Part shown: positions 34,837-44,106 of the stretch, in pieces
How the letters are laid out: the number at the start of each line of letters is the position of its first letter
Position numbering within the stretch: position 1 is the stretch's first letter
The notes under the pieces: generated by a model
Told to the model about the DNA's origin: nothing
Seen by the model: only the letters and a program-made list of their open reading frames with translations
Databases searched by the model: none
From: Caballeronia sordidicola
Lineage (GTDB): Bacteria > Pseudomonadota > Gammaproteobacteria > Burkholderiales > Burkholderiaceae
Direction of reading: 5' to 3'
DNA: 64,000 nt
Assembly: GCF_001544455.2 (NCBI RefSeq)
Contig: NZ_FCOC02000015.1
Location: 1-64,000 of the forward strand
Made by a program: the position numbers and the translations under genes

Positions 34837-36645
34837 ATGCCTTCACCTCAGTTATTGCCGGCAGGGACCGCCCATTCATTGCTCGTGGGTGAGCTTATCG
34901 ATTCACACCGGCTATCCGCAATATTCCAGCCCATTGTCAGGCTCGCGGATGGCGTTGTCATTGGTCATGAAGCGTTGCTGCGCGGTCCTGCCGAAACGCC
35001 GCTGGAGTTTCCGCAGGCGCTCTTTGCGCAAGCGAAACGCGAGGGCCTTTCCGTCGAACTTGAACACGCCGCGGTACGCCTCGCGATCACTGGCTACGCA
35101 GCCGCACCGAAAGACACTCTTCTCTTCATCAATTACAGTGCAGCCGCAATTCAGTCGCTCTTTTCCACGGAACGCGAGACGCTTCTCTCCAACCTCGTTG
35201 ACGCGAATGCGCACCCTTTGGTGGTCGAGCTGACCGAGCAAAGCGACATTGCCAATCTGCAGCAGTTCGGCACCTTGATGGAATCGATGCGCAAGGCTGG
35301 CTACAAGGTCGCGCTCGATGACTACGGCGTGGCAAATGCTTCGATGAGTTTATGGGTTCATCTCGCGCCGCACTTCGTCAAAGTGGACCGGTTTTTCATT
35401 CACGGAATTGCACGCGATGCACTCAAGTTCGAAGCCGTGAAATCGATGGTCGCCTTCGCGCGCGCGAGCGGTTCGCATTTGATTGCTGAAGGCATCGAGC
35501 ATGATTCCGATCTCAGGATCGCCCGCGATCTCGGCATATCGTATGGTCAAGGATTTCTGCTCGGGCGTCCTTCGGCCACGCCTTTACTCACGATTCCGAG
35601 AGCCGCTTCAAGCACGCTGGACTCGCACCAGATCGCCGTCTATCCCGGACGAACGCACTCTGCTGTTCGCGCAAACGAAGCAAGCACCTTTCTCGACGCC
35701 CTGCTGGTTGAAGCGCCGCACGTGACCGTCCGCTCGCACAACGACGATGTCGTGCAGTTGTTCAACCTGCATCCCGCGCTCCATGCGTTACCGGTGCTCG
35801 ACAATGACAGGCCCGTCGCCTTGATCAATCGGCGGTCGTTCATGGATCAATATGCATTGCCCTACCACCGGGAATTGTTTGGAAAACGGCCCTGCATGCA
35901 ATTCGCCAATCGCGAGCCGGTACTGCTGGAGCGCACGGCGAGCATCGACCAGGTTGCACGGCTCCTGACCGGCGACGAGCAGCATATTTTGTCCGATGGT
36001 TTCATTGTCATGGAACAAGCGCGTTGCGTCGGACTCGTGCCCGGCATCAGCGTTGTTCGCGCCGTGACGGAGCTTCGTCTGGAGTCGGCCAGGCACGCCA
36101 ACCCATTGACCTTTCTCCCCGGCAACCTTCCGCTCGGCGCGCATATTGACAGGCTCATTGCCAACGGTGCGACGTTCGTCGCGTGCTATGCGGATCTCGA
36201 TCACTTCAAGCCCTTCAACGACCGGTACGGATACTGGCAAGGCGACGAGTTGCTCAAGATGGCAGCGTCCACACTTGGATCGGTATGCGAACCAACGCGT
36301 GATTTCCTCGGCCACATTGGCGGGGATGATTTTCTGGCGCTCTTTCAGAGTGAGGACTGGGAAATCCGGCTGCGTCGCGCCATTCAGGCGTTCAATCTCG
36401 CGATAATCGACTTCTACCGCGCAGAAGACAAACGCGCGGGCGGTATAGCGGGCGAAGACCGTTCGGGCCGTCAGGCATTTTTCGGATTCGTTCGATTATC
36501 CGTGGGCGCGATTGTTGTCCCGTCGTTTGCCGCTCGCAGCGCCTCGGAACTCAGTGCTGCCGCATCGGCCGCAAAACTTCTGGCGAAAAAAGACAGCGCC
36601 GGTTTCGTCAAGCTCGATTTTGAACGGGCCTTGCATCTTGCGTAG
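34837..36645 (+). CDS. Cyclic-di-GMP signalling protein, EAL-CBS-GGDEF architecture
   Basis: A 602-residue cytoplasmic protein. The EAL phosphodiesterase domain (about 12-245) retains EAL at 45-47, the Asn in FINYSAAA, VELTEQSD, the paired Asp in ALDDYG, VKVDRF and AEGIE..YGQGFLLGRP, so it should hydrolyse c-di-GMP. A CBS-pair region (about 280-420) follows, then a GGDEF domain with DLDHFKPFND but GGDDF at 495-499, Glu replaced by Asp, probably weak or inactive as a cyclase. CBS pairs often bind adenine nucleotides and may tie activity to energy state. It follows a chemoreceptor gene but is probably transcribed separately. Confidence 0.9.
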   Translation: MPSPQLLPAGTAHSLLVGELIDSHRLSAIFQPIVRLADGVVIGHEALLRGPAETPLEFPQALFAQAKREGLSVELEHAAVRLAITGYAAAPKDTLLFINYSAAAIQSLFSTERETLLSNLVDANAHPLVVELTEQSDIANLQQFGTLMESMRKAGYKVALDDYGVANASMSLWVHLAPHFVKVDRFFIHGIARDALKFEAVKSMVAFARASGSHLIAEGIEHDSDLRIARDLGISYGQGFLLGRPSATPLLTIPRAASSTLDSHQIAVYPGRTHSAVRANEASTFLDALLVEAPHVTVRSHNDDVVQLFNLHPALHALPVLDNDRPVALINRRSFMDQYALPYHRELFGKRPCMQFANREPVLLERTASIDQVARLLTGDEQHILSDGFIVMEQARCVGLVPGISVVRAVTELRLESARHANPLTFLPGNLPLGAHIDRLIANGATFVACYADLDHFKPFNDRYGYWQGDELLKMAASTLGSVCEPTRDFLGHIGGDDFLALFQSEDWEIRLRRAIQAFNLAIIDFYRAEDKRAGGIAGEDRSGRQAFFGFVRLSVGAIVVPSFAARSASELSAAASAAKLLAKKDSAGFVKLDFERALHLA

Positions 36646-36672
36646 TTTGGAGGCTGACAAATGTGCGAAACA

Positions 36673-36712
36673 AAGCGGGGCTGCTTCGGCTATTACCGAA
36701 GCAGCCCCGCTT
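36673..36712. terminator. Strong bidirectional terminator
   Basis: AAGCGGGGCTGCTTCGG and its exact 17-base complement flank the loop CTATTA, between the convergent EAL/GGDEF gene and icd. On the minus strand CTTTGTTTCGC follows, a usable U-rich tract for icd. Confidence 0.8.
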
Positions 36713-36771
36713 GAACAATAAGTCAGCTAAAAACCGCCCTTAACCTTGACGGCGAGTTTCGTCGCCTTTTA

Positions 36772-39009
36772 TTAAGCCTTCACGCTTCCCAAAGCCGCAT
36801 TCAGCGTCTTGCTGGGCCGCATGACAGCGTCGAGCTTCTCAACTTCCGGCTTGTAATACCCGCCAATATCAGCCGGCGCTCCCTGCACCGCAGCCAGCTC
36901 GGCAACAATGGTCGCCTCGTCGTCGGTCAAGCGCTTGGCCAAAGGCGCGAACAGCCCAGCCAACTCGGCATCGTCGGTCTGCTTGGCCAATTCCTGCGCC
37001 CAGTACATGGCCAGATAGAACTGGCTGCCGCGGTTATCCAGTTGCCCAGTCTTGGGCGACGGATTCTTGTTGTTCTCAAGCAGCAAGCCAGTCGCGGCAT
37101 CAAGCGTCTTGGCAAGAACCTTCGCCTTCCCGTTGCCCGTCTTGATGCCCAAATCTTCAAGCGACACAGCCAGCGCCAGGAACTCGCCCAACGAGTCCCA
37201 ACGCAGATGGTTTTCCTCAACCAGTTGCTTGACATGCTTGGGAGCCGAACCGCCCGCACCCGTTTCATACATCCCGCCACCGGCCATCAGCGGAACAATG
37301 GAAAGCATCTTTGCACTGGTTCCGAGTTCCATGATCGGGAACAAGTCGGTCAGGTAATCACGCAGGATATTACCCGTCACCGAAATCGTATCGAGACCGC
37401 GAATGACGCGCTCGAGCGTGTAACGCATCGCGCGAACCTGCGACATGATCTGAATGTCCAGGCCAGTCGTATCGTGATCCTTCAGATACGTTTCGACCTT
37501 CTTGATCATCTCGGCTTCGTGCGGACGGTACGGGTCCAGCCAGAAAATCGCCGGCATGCCCGAGTTGCGCGCGCGCGTGACGGCCAGCTTCACCCAGTCG
37601 CGAATCGGCGCATCCTTGACCTGGCACATGCGCCAGATATCGCCCTCTTCCACGTTCTGCGTCAACAGCACTTCGCCCGTCGCAATATCGACAATCCTCG
37701 CCTCGCCCGCTTCCGGCACTTCGAAGGTCTTGTCGTGCGAACCATATTCCTCGGCCTGCTGCGCCATCAAACCGACGTTCGGCACGGTGCCCATGGTGAC
37801 CGGATCGAAGTTGCCGTTGGTCTTGCAAAAGTTGATGATCTCCTGATAGATACGCGCAAACGTGCTTTCCGGAATCACCGCCTTGGTGTCTTTCGGACGG
37901 CCGTCGGCGCCCCACATCTTGCCGCCAATGCGAATCATCGCGGGCATGGAGGCATCCACGATCACGTCGTTCGGCGCGTGCAGGTTGGAGATGCCCTTGG
38001 CGGAATCGACCATTGCGAGTTCCGGACGATGCTCGTGGCAGGCATGCATGTCGCGGATGATTTCCTCGCGCTTCGAACTCGGCAGGCTTTCGATCTTGTC
38101 GTACAGGTTGACGAGACCGTTGTTCACGTTGACGCCGAGTTCATCGAAGAGCTTGCCGTGCTTGGCGAATGCATCCTTGTAGAAGATCTTGACTGCGTGA
38201 CCGAAAACGATGGGGTGCGAGACCTTCATCATGGTGGCCTTCACGTGCAGCGACAGCATCACCCCGGTCTCGCGCGCATCTTCCATCTGCTCTTCGTAGA
38301 AATCGCACAGCGCCTTCTTGCTCATGAACATGCTGTCGATGATCTCGCCATCCAGCAGCGACACCTTCGGCTTGAGCACAATGGTCTTGCCGCTCTTCGT
38401 GACAAGTTCCATCTTGACGTCGCGCGCGCGGTCGATGGTCATGGACTTCTCGCCATGATAGAAGTCGCCGTGCTTCATGTGCGCCACGTGAGTGCGCGAA
38501 GCCATGCTCCACTTGGCCATGCTGTGTGGATTCTTGCGCGCATAGTTCTTGACGGCGGCGGGCGCGCGGCGGTCGGAGTTGCCTTCGCGCAGCACGGGAT
38601 TTACGGCGCTGCCAAGGCACTTGGAATAACGCTGGCGAATGGCTTTTTCCGCGTCGGTCTTGGGATCTTCGGGAAAATCAGGAACCTTGTAGCCCTTGCC
38701 CTGCAGTTCCTTGATTGCGCCGATCAACTGATGCTGCGACGCGCTGATGTTCGGCAGCTTGATGATGTTGGTCTCGGGCAAGAGCGTCAGGCGGCCGAGT
38801 TCGGCGAGGTTGTCCGGTACGCGTTGCTCTTCGGTCAGGAACTCGGGGAACTCACCCAGGATACGGCCAGCAACCGAGATGTCGCTCGTAGTAACGTTGA
38901 TTCCCGCCGGCGCGGTGAACGTGCGGATGATCGGCAGAAAGGCGTTGGTCGCCAGCAGCGGAGCCTCGTCAGTCAGGGTGTAGATGATCGTGGGTTGTTG
39001 GGTGCTCAT
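36772..39009 (-). CDS. icd: Monomeric NADP-dependent isocitrate dehydrogenase
   Basis: A 745-residue enzyme of the ~80-kDa monomeric class (IDH type II), with no similarity in length to the 415-residue dimeric form. Family stretches include [19 protein letters not shown] at the N-terminus, [20 protein letters not shown] (isocitrate binding), [17 protein letters not shown] and [19 protein letters not shown]. It oxidises isocitrate to 2-oxoglutarate in the TCA cycle and supplies NADPH. A single-gene unit with a strong terminator. Many Burkholderiaceae carry this enzyme alongside the dimeric IDH. Confidence 0.96.
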   Translation of the reverse strand: MSTQQPTIIYTLTDEAPLLATNAFLPIIRTFTAPAGINVTTSDISVAGRILGEFPEFLTEEQRVPDNLAELGRLTLLPETNIIKLPNISASQHQLIGAIKELQGKGYKVPDFPEDPKTDAEKAIRQRYSKCLGSAVNPVLREGNSDRRAPAAVKNYARKNPHSMAKWSMASRTHVAHMKHGDFYHGEKSMTIDRARDVKMELVTKSGKTIVLKPKVSLLDGEIIDSMFMSKKALCDFYEEQMEDARETGVMLSLHVKATMMKVSHPIVFGHAVKIFYKDAFAKHGKLFDELGVNVNNGLVNLYDKIESLPSSKREEIIRDMHACHEHRPELAMVDSAKGISNLHAPNDVIVDASMPAMIRIGGKMWGADGRPKDTKAVIPESTFARIYQEIINFCKTNGNFDPVTMGTVPNVGLMAQQAEEYGSHDKTFEVPEAGEARIVDIATGEVLLTQNVEEGDIWRMCQVKDAPIRDWVKLAVTRARNSGMPAIFWLDPYRPHEAEMIKKVETYLKDHDTTGLDIQIMSQVRAMRYTLERVIRGLDTISVTGNILRDYLTDLFPIMELGTSAKMLSIVPLMAGGGMYETGAGGSAPKHVKQLVEENHLRWDSLGEFLALAVSLEDLGIKTGNGKAKVLAKTLDAATGLLLENNKNPSPKTGQLDNRGSQFYLAMYWAQELAKQTDDAELAGLFAPLAKRLTDDEATIVAELAAVQGAPADIGGYYKPEVEKLDAVMRPSKTLNAALGSVKA

Positions 39010-39259
39010 CGCTAATCCGAGAAAAAAGAAAGAGGTTGAAACGCCGCCGGTCTTGTCACGTCACAAACCGGCTTGATTGCTATGCTCGATTGCAGTTAAC
39101 TGTTGAATTTTGCCTCATTTTTCTTTCGAAGGGATTTAACCACCGGTTTTGGGTCTGGTTTTGCAGCCGGCGAGCAGGCTTCGCGGCCCGTCGAGCGGCG
39201 CTGAGTCCGTGTTGTTTCGGGATGTGGAATGTCGGCGGACGGCTTTCTTGAACACGCTG

Positions 39260-40201
39260 CTATGTGGTCAATTGAACCCGCTCGGGCTCGTCCGGCTCGA
39301 ACCAGTCGGGATTGCGCTCGGCAACCGGCTTGAGCGACGTGAGGATCTCGCGCAGGTGGGCACGCATGGCTTCCTCGGCGCCGTCGGCGTCATGCGCCTT
39401 CAGCGCGCTCACAATCCGCGCGTGCTGCTTGATGAGCAACTCCAGCGGCGACACGTCCGGCAAGCTCAGGTAACGCACGCGGTCCATTTGAGCCTTGATG
39501 TCCTGGATCGTGTCCCACGCGGCCACGCAATCGATGGATTGCGCGATCAAAAAATGAAATCGTTCGTCGAGCGCGAGAAAGGCGGAGGTGTCGTTGATCT
39601 TTGCCGCGACTTTCTGCTCGCGCAAATTATCGGCGAGATCCGCGAGTTGCGCCGCCGTGATTTCCGTGGCCGCCTTGCGTGCGACCGCTGCTTCAATGGC
39701 TTCGCGAATGAATCGGCCTTCGCGCACGCGTCTTGGCGATATCTTCTTGACGAAGGTTCCGCGTTGAGGCAAGACCTGCAGCACGCCAGACTCGACGAGT
39801 TTGATGAACGCCTCGCGCACCGGTTGCCGCGATACATCGAACATCTCCGATACTTCCGTTTCGGACAGCGGCGTACCAGGCACGAGCAAGCCGGAAAAAA
39901 TCGCTTCGCGCAACGCGCGAAAGATCTGCTTGCCGATGGGTTCGTGGGAATCGATCTGAAGCTGGCCGCGCAAATTGGGTAACGCGATTCGTGATTCCGA
40001 TACACGCCCGCGGCCACGGCCGGAAGCGACTGGCGCGATCAGCGTAGATGCAGCGCTCGCGCTTTCGTTCGTGCCATGTGCCGGGGAAGCGGCTTGCCGC
40101 AACGAAGCCGACAGAACCTTTTTTATCACCATACCGGTATCTGAACGAAGAAGTAAATAGGCGGCAAGCGGTGCATAAAAGCACGGCTTGTCATCTACCA
40201 T
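39260..40201 (-). CDS. GntR family (FCD/FadR subfamily) transcriptional regulator, RspR-like
   Basis: A regulator with N-terminal winged HTH (QIFRALREAIFSGLLVPGTP, then SEMFDVSRQPVREAFIKL) and an FCD effector domain with metal-binding His/Asp residues (about residues 165-300). By position it matches E. coli RspR/YdfH, which controls rspAB. The frame opens at ATG 40201 (313 residues), but the first ~70 residues are low-complexity and no ribosome site decides between 40201 and 40132. It is last in the minus-strand sugar-acid operon, 48 bases after the MFS gene, and a candidate operator overlaps its 5' end. Confidence 0.83.
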   Translation of the reverse strand: MVDDKPCFYAPLAAYLLLRSDTGMVIKKVLSASLRQAASPAHGTNESASAASTLIAPVASGRGRGRVSESRIALPNLRGQLQIDSHEPIGKQIFRALREAIFSGLLVPGTPLSETEVSEMFDVSRQPVREAFIKLVESGVLQVLPQRGTFVKKISPRRVREGRFIREAIEAAVARKAATEITAAQLADLADNLREQKVAAKINDTSAFLALDERFHFLIAQSIDCVAAWDTIQDIKAQMDRVRYLSLPDVSPLELLIKQHARIVSALKAHDADGAEEAMRAHLREILTSLKPVAERNPDWFEPDEPERVQLTT

Positions 40202-40207
40202 ACTACC
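40195..40207. promoter_or_regulatory. Candidate GntR operator (copy 1 of shared motif)
   Basis: CTACCATACTACC contains the nine-base CTACCATAC that recurs at 45351-45359 in the divergent promoter of the same locus. It lies at the start of the GntR gene. A nearby palindrome ATACCGGTAT (40131-40140) may also take part. Function is inference. Confidence 0.4.
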
Positions 40208-40249
40208 ACGCGGCGTTTGCCAATCAGTTCCGGCCGACCCTTCGCAAGC

Positions 40250-41548
40250 CTACGATACAACCACTCGCCGCGCGCCAACGCCCCTCCCGCGCGGCTCGCG
40301 AATCCATATGAGCGAGCACAACGCACCGAGCACTGCAACGGCGCCCGCGAGCACGAACGCACTGCCGTAGGCACCGTGTGTCGCCTGCACGATAAACCCC
40401 GTCACCGCGGGTCCGATCACGCCAGCCAGATTCGCGAGCAGATGCACGAAGCCGCCCACGCCGCCCACATTCTCACGTCGCACAGTGTCCTGAATCACGG
40501 CCCAATACACCGCGCCGGTGACGTAAAGAAAGAAGATGGACACGGACATCAGTGCAACAGCGCCCTGCATGCTTTCAACGCGCCCGGCGAAACCCACGCA
40601 TACGGCTGCTGCACCAAGACATACCGACAGAACGATCCGCCGCGCGAGCAGCGCCTTTCCGGTGATCCGCAAGATCATGTCGGTGATGAAGCCTCCGGCG
40701 GCAAGACCAATGCTCCCGAGCACCCACGGAATCACGGTCGCGATACTCATGTCATGCAGCGACAAGTGGTGCGCTTCCATGAGGTAGGTCGGAAACCACG
40801 ACAGGAAAAAGAACAGCACGTAGTTGTAGGAGAAAAACGCGAACGCGGTTGCAAGAATGATCGGCTGCCTGAGATAGAAACGCAGGCCGGGTTGTTCTCC
40901 AGCGGGCGCATTCTCCATGGATGAAGCTTGCTGCTGTCCCTCGATAATCAGCGCGAGTTCATCGGGCGAGACACGCTTGTTCTGTTGCGGCCTTTCAGTG
41001 GTAGTGAGCGACCACAACACGAGCCAGGAAAGTCCCAGCAGCATGATTGCGACAAACGCCCAGCGCCAGCCAAACCGGATGGCGAGATACCCCACCACGG
41101 GTCCCGCGAGCGCGCCGCCAAGCGGCGTACCGGAACTGACGACGCCAATCGCGCTCGCCACTTCGCGGCGCGGAAACCAGTTGTTGACCATCTTGCTGTT
41201 GGACGAACTGAACGGTCCCTCGCCCATGCCGAACAACACACGCAGCACGATGAGCGACGCAAGGCTGCTTGCCAACGCCGTCGCGCCACAAAACACCGAC
41301 CAGATGCCCATGGAAGCACCGAACACTTTCTTCGCACCGATCTTGTCGGAGGCCACGCCGCCAATGAAGTTGAACAACGCGTAGCCAATGAAAAAACTGC
41401 TGAACACGATGCCCATCTGCGCATGCGAAAAGTTCAGATCCTTTTGAATCAGCGGCGCGGCAATGGAAAGCGCGGCGCGATCGAGGTAGTTGATCACCCC
41501 CGCGAGAAACAGCAAGCCGACTACGAACCAGCGCTGACTTTTAAACAT
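40250..41548 (-). CDS. MFS transporter, anion:cation symporter (hexuronate/aldonate) family
   Basis: A 432-residue 12-helix transporter of the ACS type: RWFVVGLLFLAGVINYLDRA opens helix 1, then IGGVASDKIGAKKVFGASM (motif A) and GEGPFSSSNSKMVNNWFPRRE, which is the hallmark of the ExuT/GudP/tartrate group. AAGGAGA precedes the ATG. It likely imports the sugar acid degraded by the neighbouring dehydrogenase and dehydratase. Confidence 0.88.
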   Translation of the reverse strand: MFKSQRWFVVGLLFLAGVINYLDRAALSIAAPLIQKDLNFSHAQMGIVFSSFFIGYALFNFIGGVASDKIGAKKVFGASMGIWSVFCGATALASSLASLIVLRVLFGMGEGPFSSSNSKMVNNWFPRREVASAIGVVSSGTPLGGALAGPVVGYLAIRFGWRWAFVAIMLLGLSWLVLWSLTTTERPQQNKRVSPDELALIIEGQQQASSMENAPAGEQPGLRFYLRQPIILATAFAFFSYNYVLFFFLSWFPTYLMEAHHLSLHDMSIATVIPWVLGSIGLAAGGFITDMILRITGKALLARRIVLSVCLGAAAVCVGFAGRVESMQGAVALMSVSIFFLYVTGAVYWAVIQDTVRRENVGGVGGFVHLLANLAGVIGPAVTGFIVQATHGAYGSAFVLAGAVAVLGALCSLIWIREPRGRGVGARRVVVS

Positions 41549-41608
41549 GGACGTCTCCTTATCTACGCCTCTTCTTGATTGGGCGTTTTGGCAATGCCTG
41601 GATAAATT

Positions 41609-42646
41609 TCAGTCGAACTGCAGATGGACTTTCATCGACTGGTTGCGGTCTTGCGCGACTTCGAACGCGTGGTTCGCGTCTGCGAGTGGAAAGACGTGTG
41701 TCATCAACGGGCTCAAGTCGATCTTGCCCGTGGCGATCTCCTGGGCGGCGATAGCGTATTCGTCGGTGAAACGGAACGATCCCTGATAACGCAATTCCTT
41801 CGCCATCACGAGATTGGCGGCCACAGGCGATTGCCCCGCGGGCAGATTTCCCACCTGAATCACCGTGCCGCCCGCGCGCGCCGCGCGCAACGCGGTATCG
41901 AGTCCGGCAGGACTGCCCGACGCTTCGATAACGACATCGAATGTGCCGCGCGACTGCGACCATGCGTCGACCTGTGCCTGATCCGTCGCGAGCACGGTCT
42001 GGTCCGCACCGAGCGTCGAGGCCATCTGCAATGCCTTCTGCGCAAGGTCGAGCGCGACCAGGCGATGCGCACCCGCGCGCCGCGCCACTGACAACAAGAT
42101 GCAGCCGATCGGCCCGCACCCGACCACGAGCACGTTTGCACCGACGAGCGATCCCCCATGCCTCAACGCATGTAATGCAACTGCGAGAGGTTCGGCCATC
42201 GATGCCTGCGCGAAGCCTAATGTGTCCGGCACAGGCACGCATTGCCGCGCGGCGACCGCAATGTACTGGCGGAACATGCCTTGCATATGCGGGAACGTCG
42301 AAGCGCTGCCCATGAAGCGCATGTTCAGGCAATGATTGGTCATGCCCTTCACGCAAAAACGGCACTCGCCGCAGTTGAGTCCCGGGTTCACCGCAACGCG
42401 CTGGCCGATGCGCAAGCCCGTGACGCCATCGCCAAGGGCCGCGATCTCGCCTGCTACTTCATGACCCAGCACAAAGGGCTCGCGCACCGCGAAGTCGCCG
42501 CTCTTGCCCTTGAAGTAATACGACAGATCCGACCCGCAGATACCGCCCGCGCGCACGCGGATCTGCACCTGGCCCGGCTGGGGTTGAGGGGCATCGACTT
42601 CATCGATACGCAAGCGTTTGGGTTCGTGAAGGACGGCTGCAAGCAT
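41609..42646 (-). CDS. Zinc-dependent L-idonate/L-gulonate 5-dehydrogenase-like protein (RspB/IdnD family)
   Basis: A 345-residue medium-chain dehydrogenase. Catalytic zinc ligands are Cys37 (ICGSDLSYY) and His62-Glu63 (GHEVAGE); the structural zinc cysteines are 92, 95, 98 and 106; the NAD loop is VVGCGPIGC. E. coli IdnD and RspB are the closest named types. In characterised pathways such enzymes oxidise L-idonate to 5-ketogluconate or L-gulonate to D-fructuronate. CGGAG precedes ATG 42646; the open frame upstream to 43033 overlaps the next gene and is rejected. It sits in an operon with two MFS genes and a ManD homologue. Confidence 0.86.
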   Translation of the reverse strand: MLAAVLHEPKRLRIDEVDAPQPQPGQVQIRVRAGGICGSDLSYYFKGKSGDFAVREPFVLGHEVAGEIAALGDGVTGLRIGQRVAVNPGLNCGECRFCVKGMTNHCLNMRFMGSASTFPHMQGMFRQYIAVAARQCVPVPDTLGFAQASMAEPLAVALHALRHGGSLVGANVLVVGCGPIGCILLSVARRAGAHRLVALDLAQKALQMASTLGADQTVLATDQAQVDAWSQSRGTFDVVIEASGSPAGLDTALRAARAGGTVIQVGNLPAGQSPVAANLVMAKELRYQGSFRFTDEYAIAAQEIATGKIDLSPLMTHVFPLADANHAFEVAQDRNQSMKVHLQFD

Positions 42647-42696
42647 CGGGAAACTCCGTTGATATTGATTTGCGACGTGTATCAAGCGGCGCCCGT

Positions 42697-44070
42697 CTAG
42701 CGGCGCGCCGCAAAAACAGGGGAAGAATGTGATTCGCGGACTACCTCCGATTCGGCTTGCGGCGCCCCCCAGTCGTGGAGATCGCCTCCGCGGCGCGAAG
42801 GCGCCGTTTCCGGCAGGAGACAAAGACAGAAAGTCGAGACAATGCCCAACACGGCAACATAAGCAATCAGTCCAACGGAACTGCCGCCGGTCATCTGCAG
42901 CATCTTCACTGCCACGAGCCCCAGAATGCCGCTGCCCACGAGCGAGCCAATCTGCCAGATCAGCGCAATGCCGCTGCATCGAACGCGCGCCGGGAACAAC
43001 TCGGGAAACATCGATGCTTGCGGCGCATAACAAAGACTGTGGCCAACCGTAATGCCGAGGATCATCACCGTCTGGATTGCGAGGCGGCTGCCGCTATCGA
43101 TGGCATGAAAGAGCGGCACCACAAGCAGGACCTGCAACACGCTTCCCGCAATGAACGTTGCACGCCGTCCAATACGATCCGACAACGCGCCGGCGAGAGG
43201 AATCGCAATCAGTTCGAACATGACGGCGACAATGATCGTCTGCAGCAACAAGCTCTCGCTGATGCCATGTGCGCGGCCATAGGCGAGCACGATCATGGTG
43301 TACATCGCGAACGTGCAGGCTTCGATCAGCTTCGCGCCCACGCCCTTCAGGATGGTCGGCCCGAACTGCCTGACGACTTCCACCACCGGCCGCGATTCAA
43401 CGGCCTGCGTCTTGCGGATCTCGGCGAACACGGGAGACTCCTCGGTCCGCAAGCGGATATAAAGCCCGACGGCCACCAATACGATGCTGCCAAGAAACGG
43501 CAGCCTCCAGCCCCAGTCGAGCAGTTGCTCGTGTGTGAGCGTTGCGGTGAGAATGGCAAAGATTCCCGCCGGGATCAGAAAGCCTGCGGGAGCGCCGAGC
43601 TGAACGAGACTCGCGAAGAAGCCGCGCGTTCGTGGCGGCGCATACTCGGCGGTCAACAAGACCGCGCCTGCCTGCTCCCCGCCGACACCAAACCCTTGCA
43701 GCACGCGAATGAAGATCAATGCAGCGGGCGCCCAGATTCCGATCTGCGAATAGTCCGGCAGCAAGCCGATGGCGAACGTACCCAGACCCACGATCAGGAT
43801 GGTCACGATCAACGCCTTCTTGCGCCCGATACGATCGCCGAAATGTCCGAACACGATGCCCCCCAGCGGCCGCGCGATAAAACCCACCGCATAGGTTGCG
43901 AATGCAGCGAGCGTGCCGATCAACGGATCGCTGCTCGGGAAAAACTTCGTGCCGAACACGAGCACCGCCGCCGTGCCGTACACGAAGAAATCGTAGTATT
44001 CGGCGGCCGTGCCTATTGTCGATGCAAACGCGACGCGCCTGAGCATTGCATTACTGGTCTGGTCCGTCAT
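42697..44070 (-). CDS. MFS transporter, metabolite:H+ symporter (MHS) family, YdfJ-like
   Basis: A 457-residue 12-helix transporter of the MHS (shikimate/alpha-ketoglutarate permease) family: STIGTAAEYYDFFVYGTAAV opens helix 1 and PLGGIVFGHFGDRIGRKKAL is motif A; FGVGGEQAGAVLL matches the typical helix 4-5 loop. AAGGAGA precedes the ATG. E. coli has an MHS gene (ydfJ) in the same place beside rspAB. A second sugar-acid importer in the operon is unusual and may widen substrate range. Confidence 0.88.
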   Translation of the reverse strand: MTDQTSNAMLRRVAFASTIGTAAEYYDFFVYGTAAVLVFGTKFFPSSDPLIGTLAAFATYAVGFIARPLGGIVFGHFGDRIGRKKALIVTILIVGLGTFAIGLLPDYSQIGIWAPAALIFIRVLQGFGVGGEQAGAVLLTAEYAPPRTRGFFASLVQLGAPAGFLIPAGIFAILTATLTHEQLLDWGWRLPFLGSIVLVAVGLYIRLRTEESPVFAEIRKTQAVESRPVVEVVRQFGPTILKGVGAKLIEACTFAMYTMIVLAYGRAHGISESLLLQTIIVAVMFELIAIPLAGALSDRIGRRATFIAGSVLQVLLVVPLFHAIDSGSRLAIQTVMILGITVGHSLCYAPQASMFPELFPARVRCSGIALIWQIGSLVGSGILGLVAVKMLQMTGGSSVGLIAYVAVLGIVSTFCLCLLPETAPSRRGGDLHDWGAPQAESEVVRESHSSPVFAARR

Positions 44071-44106
44071 TGCCTGTCTCCTTGTTGTTCTGTTCGGCGA
44101 TGCCGT

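Noticed and set aside
37042-39015. 657-codon open frame on the plus strand opposite icd
   Set aside because: A GC-rich antisense shadow of a clear isocitrate dehydrogenase gene; the translated sequence is Arg/His-rich and matches no fold.
42647-43033. N-terminal extension of the zinc dehydrogenase frame
   Set aside because: It overlaps the 3' end of the MHS transporter; the ATG at 42646 has a good CGGAG and gives the family N-terminus.
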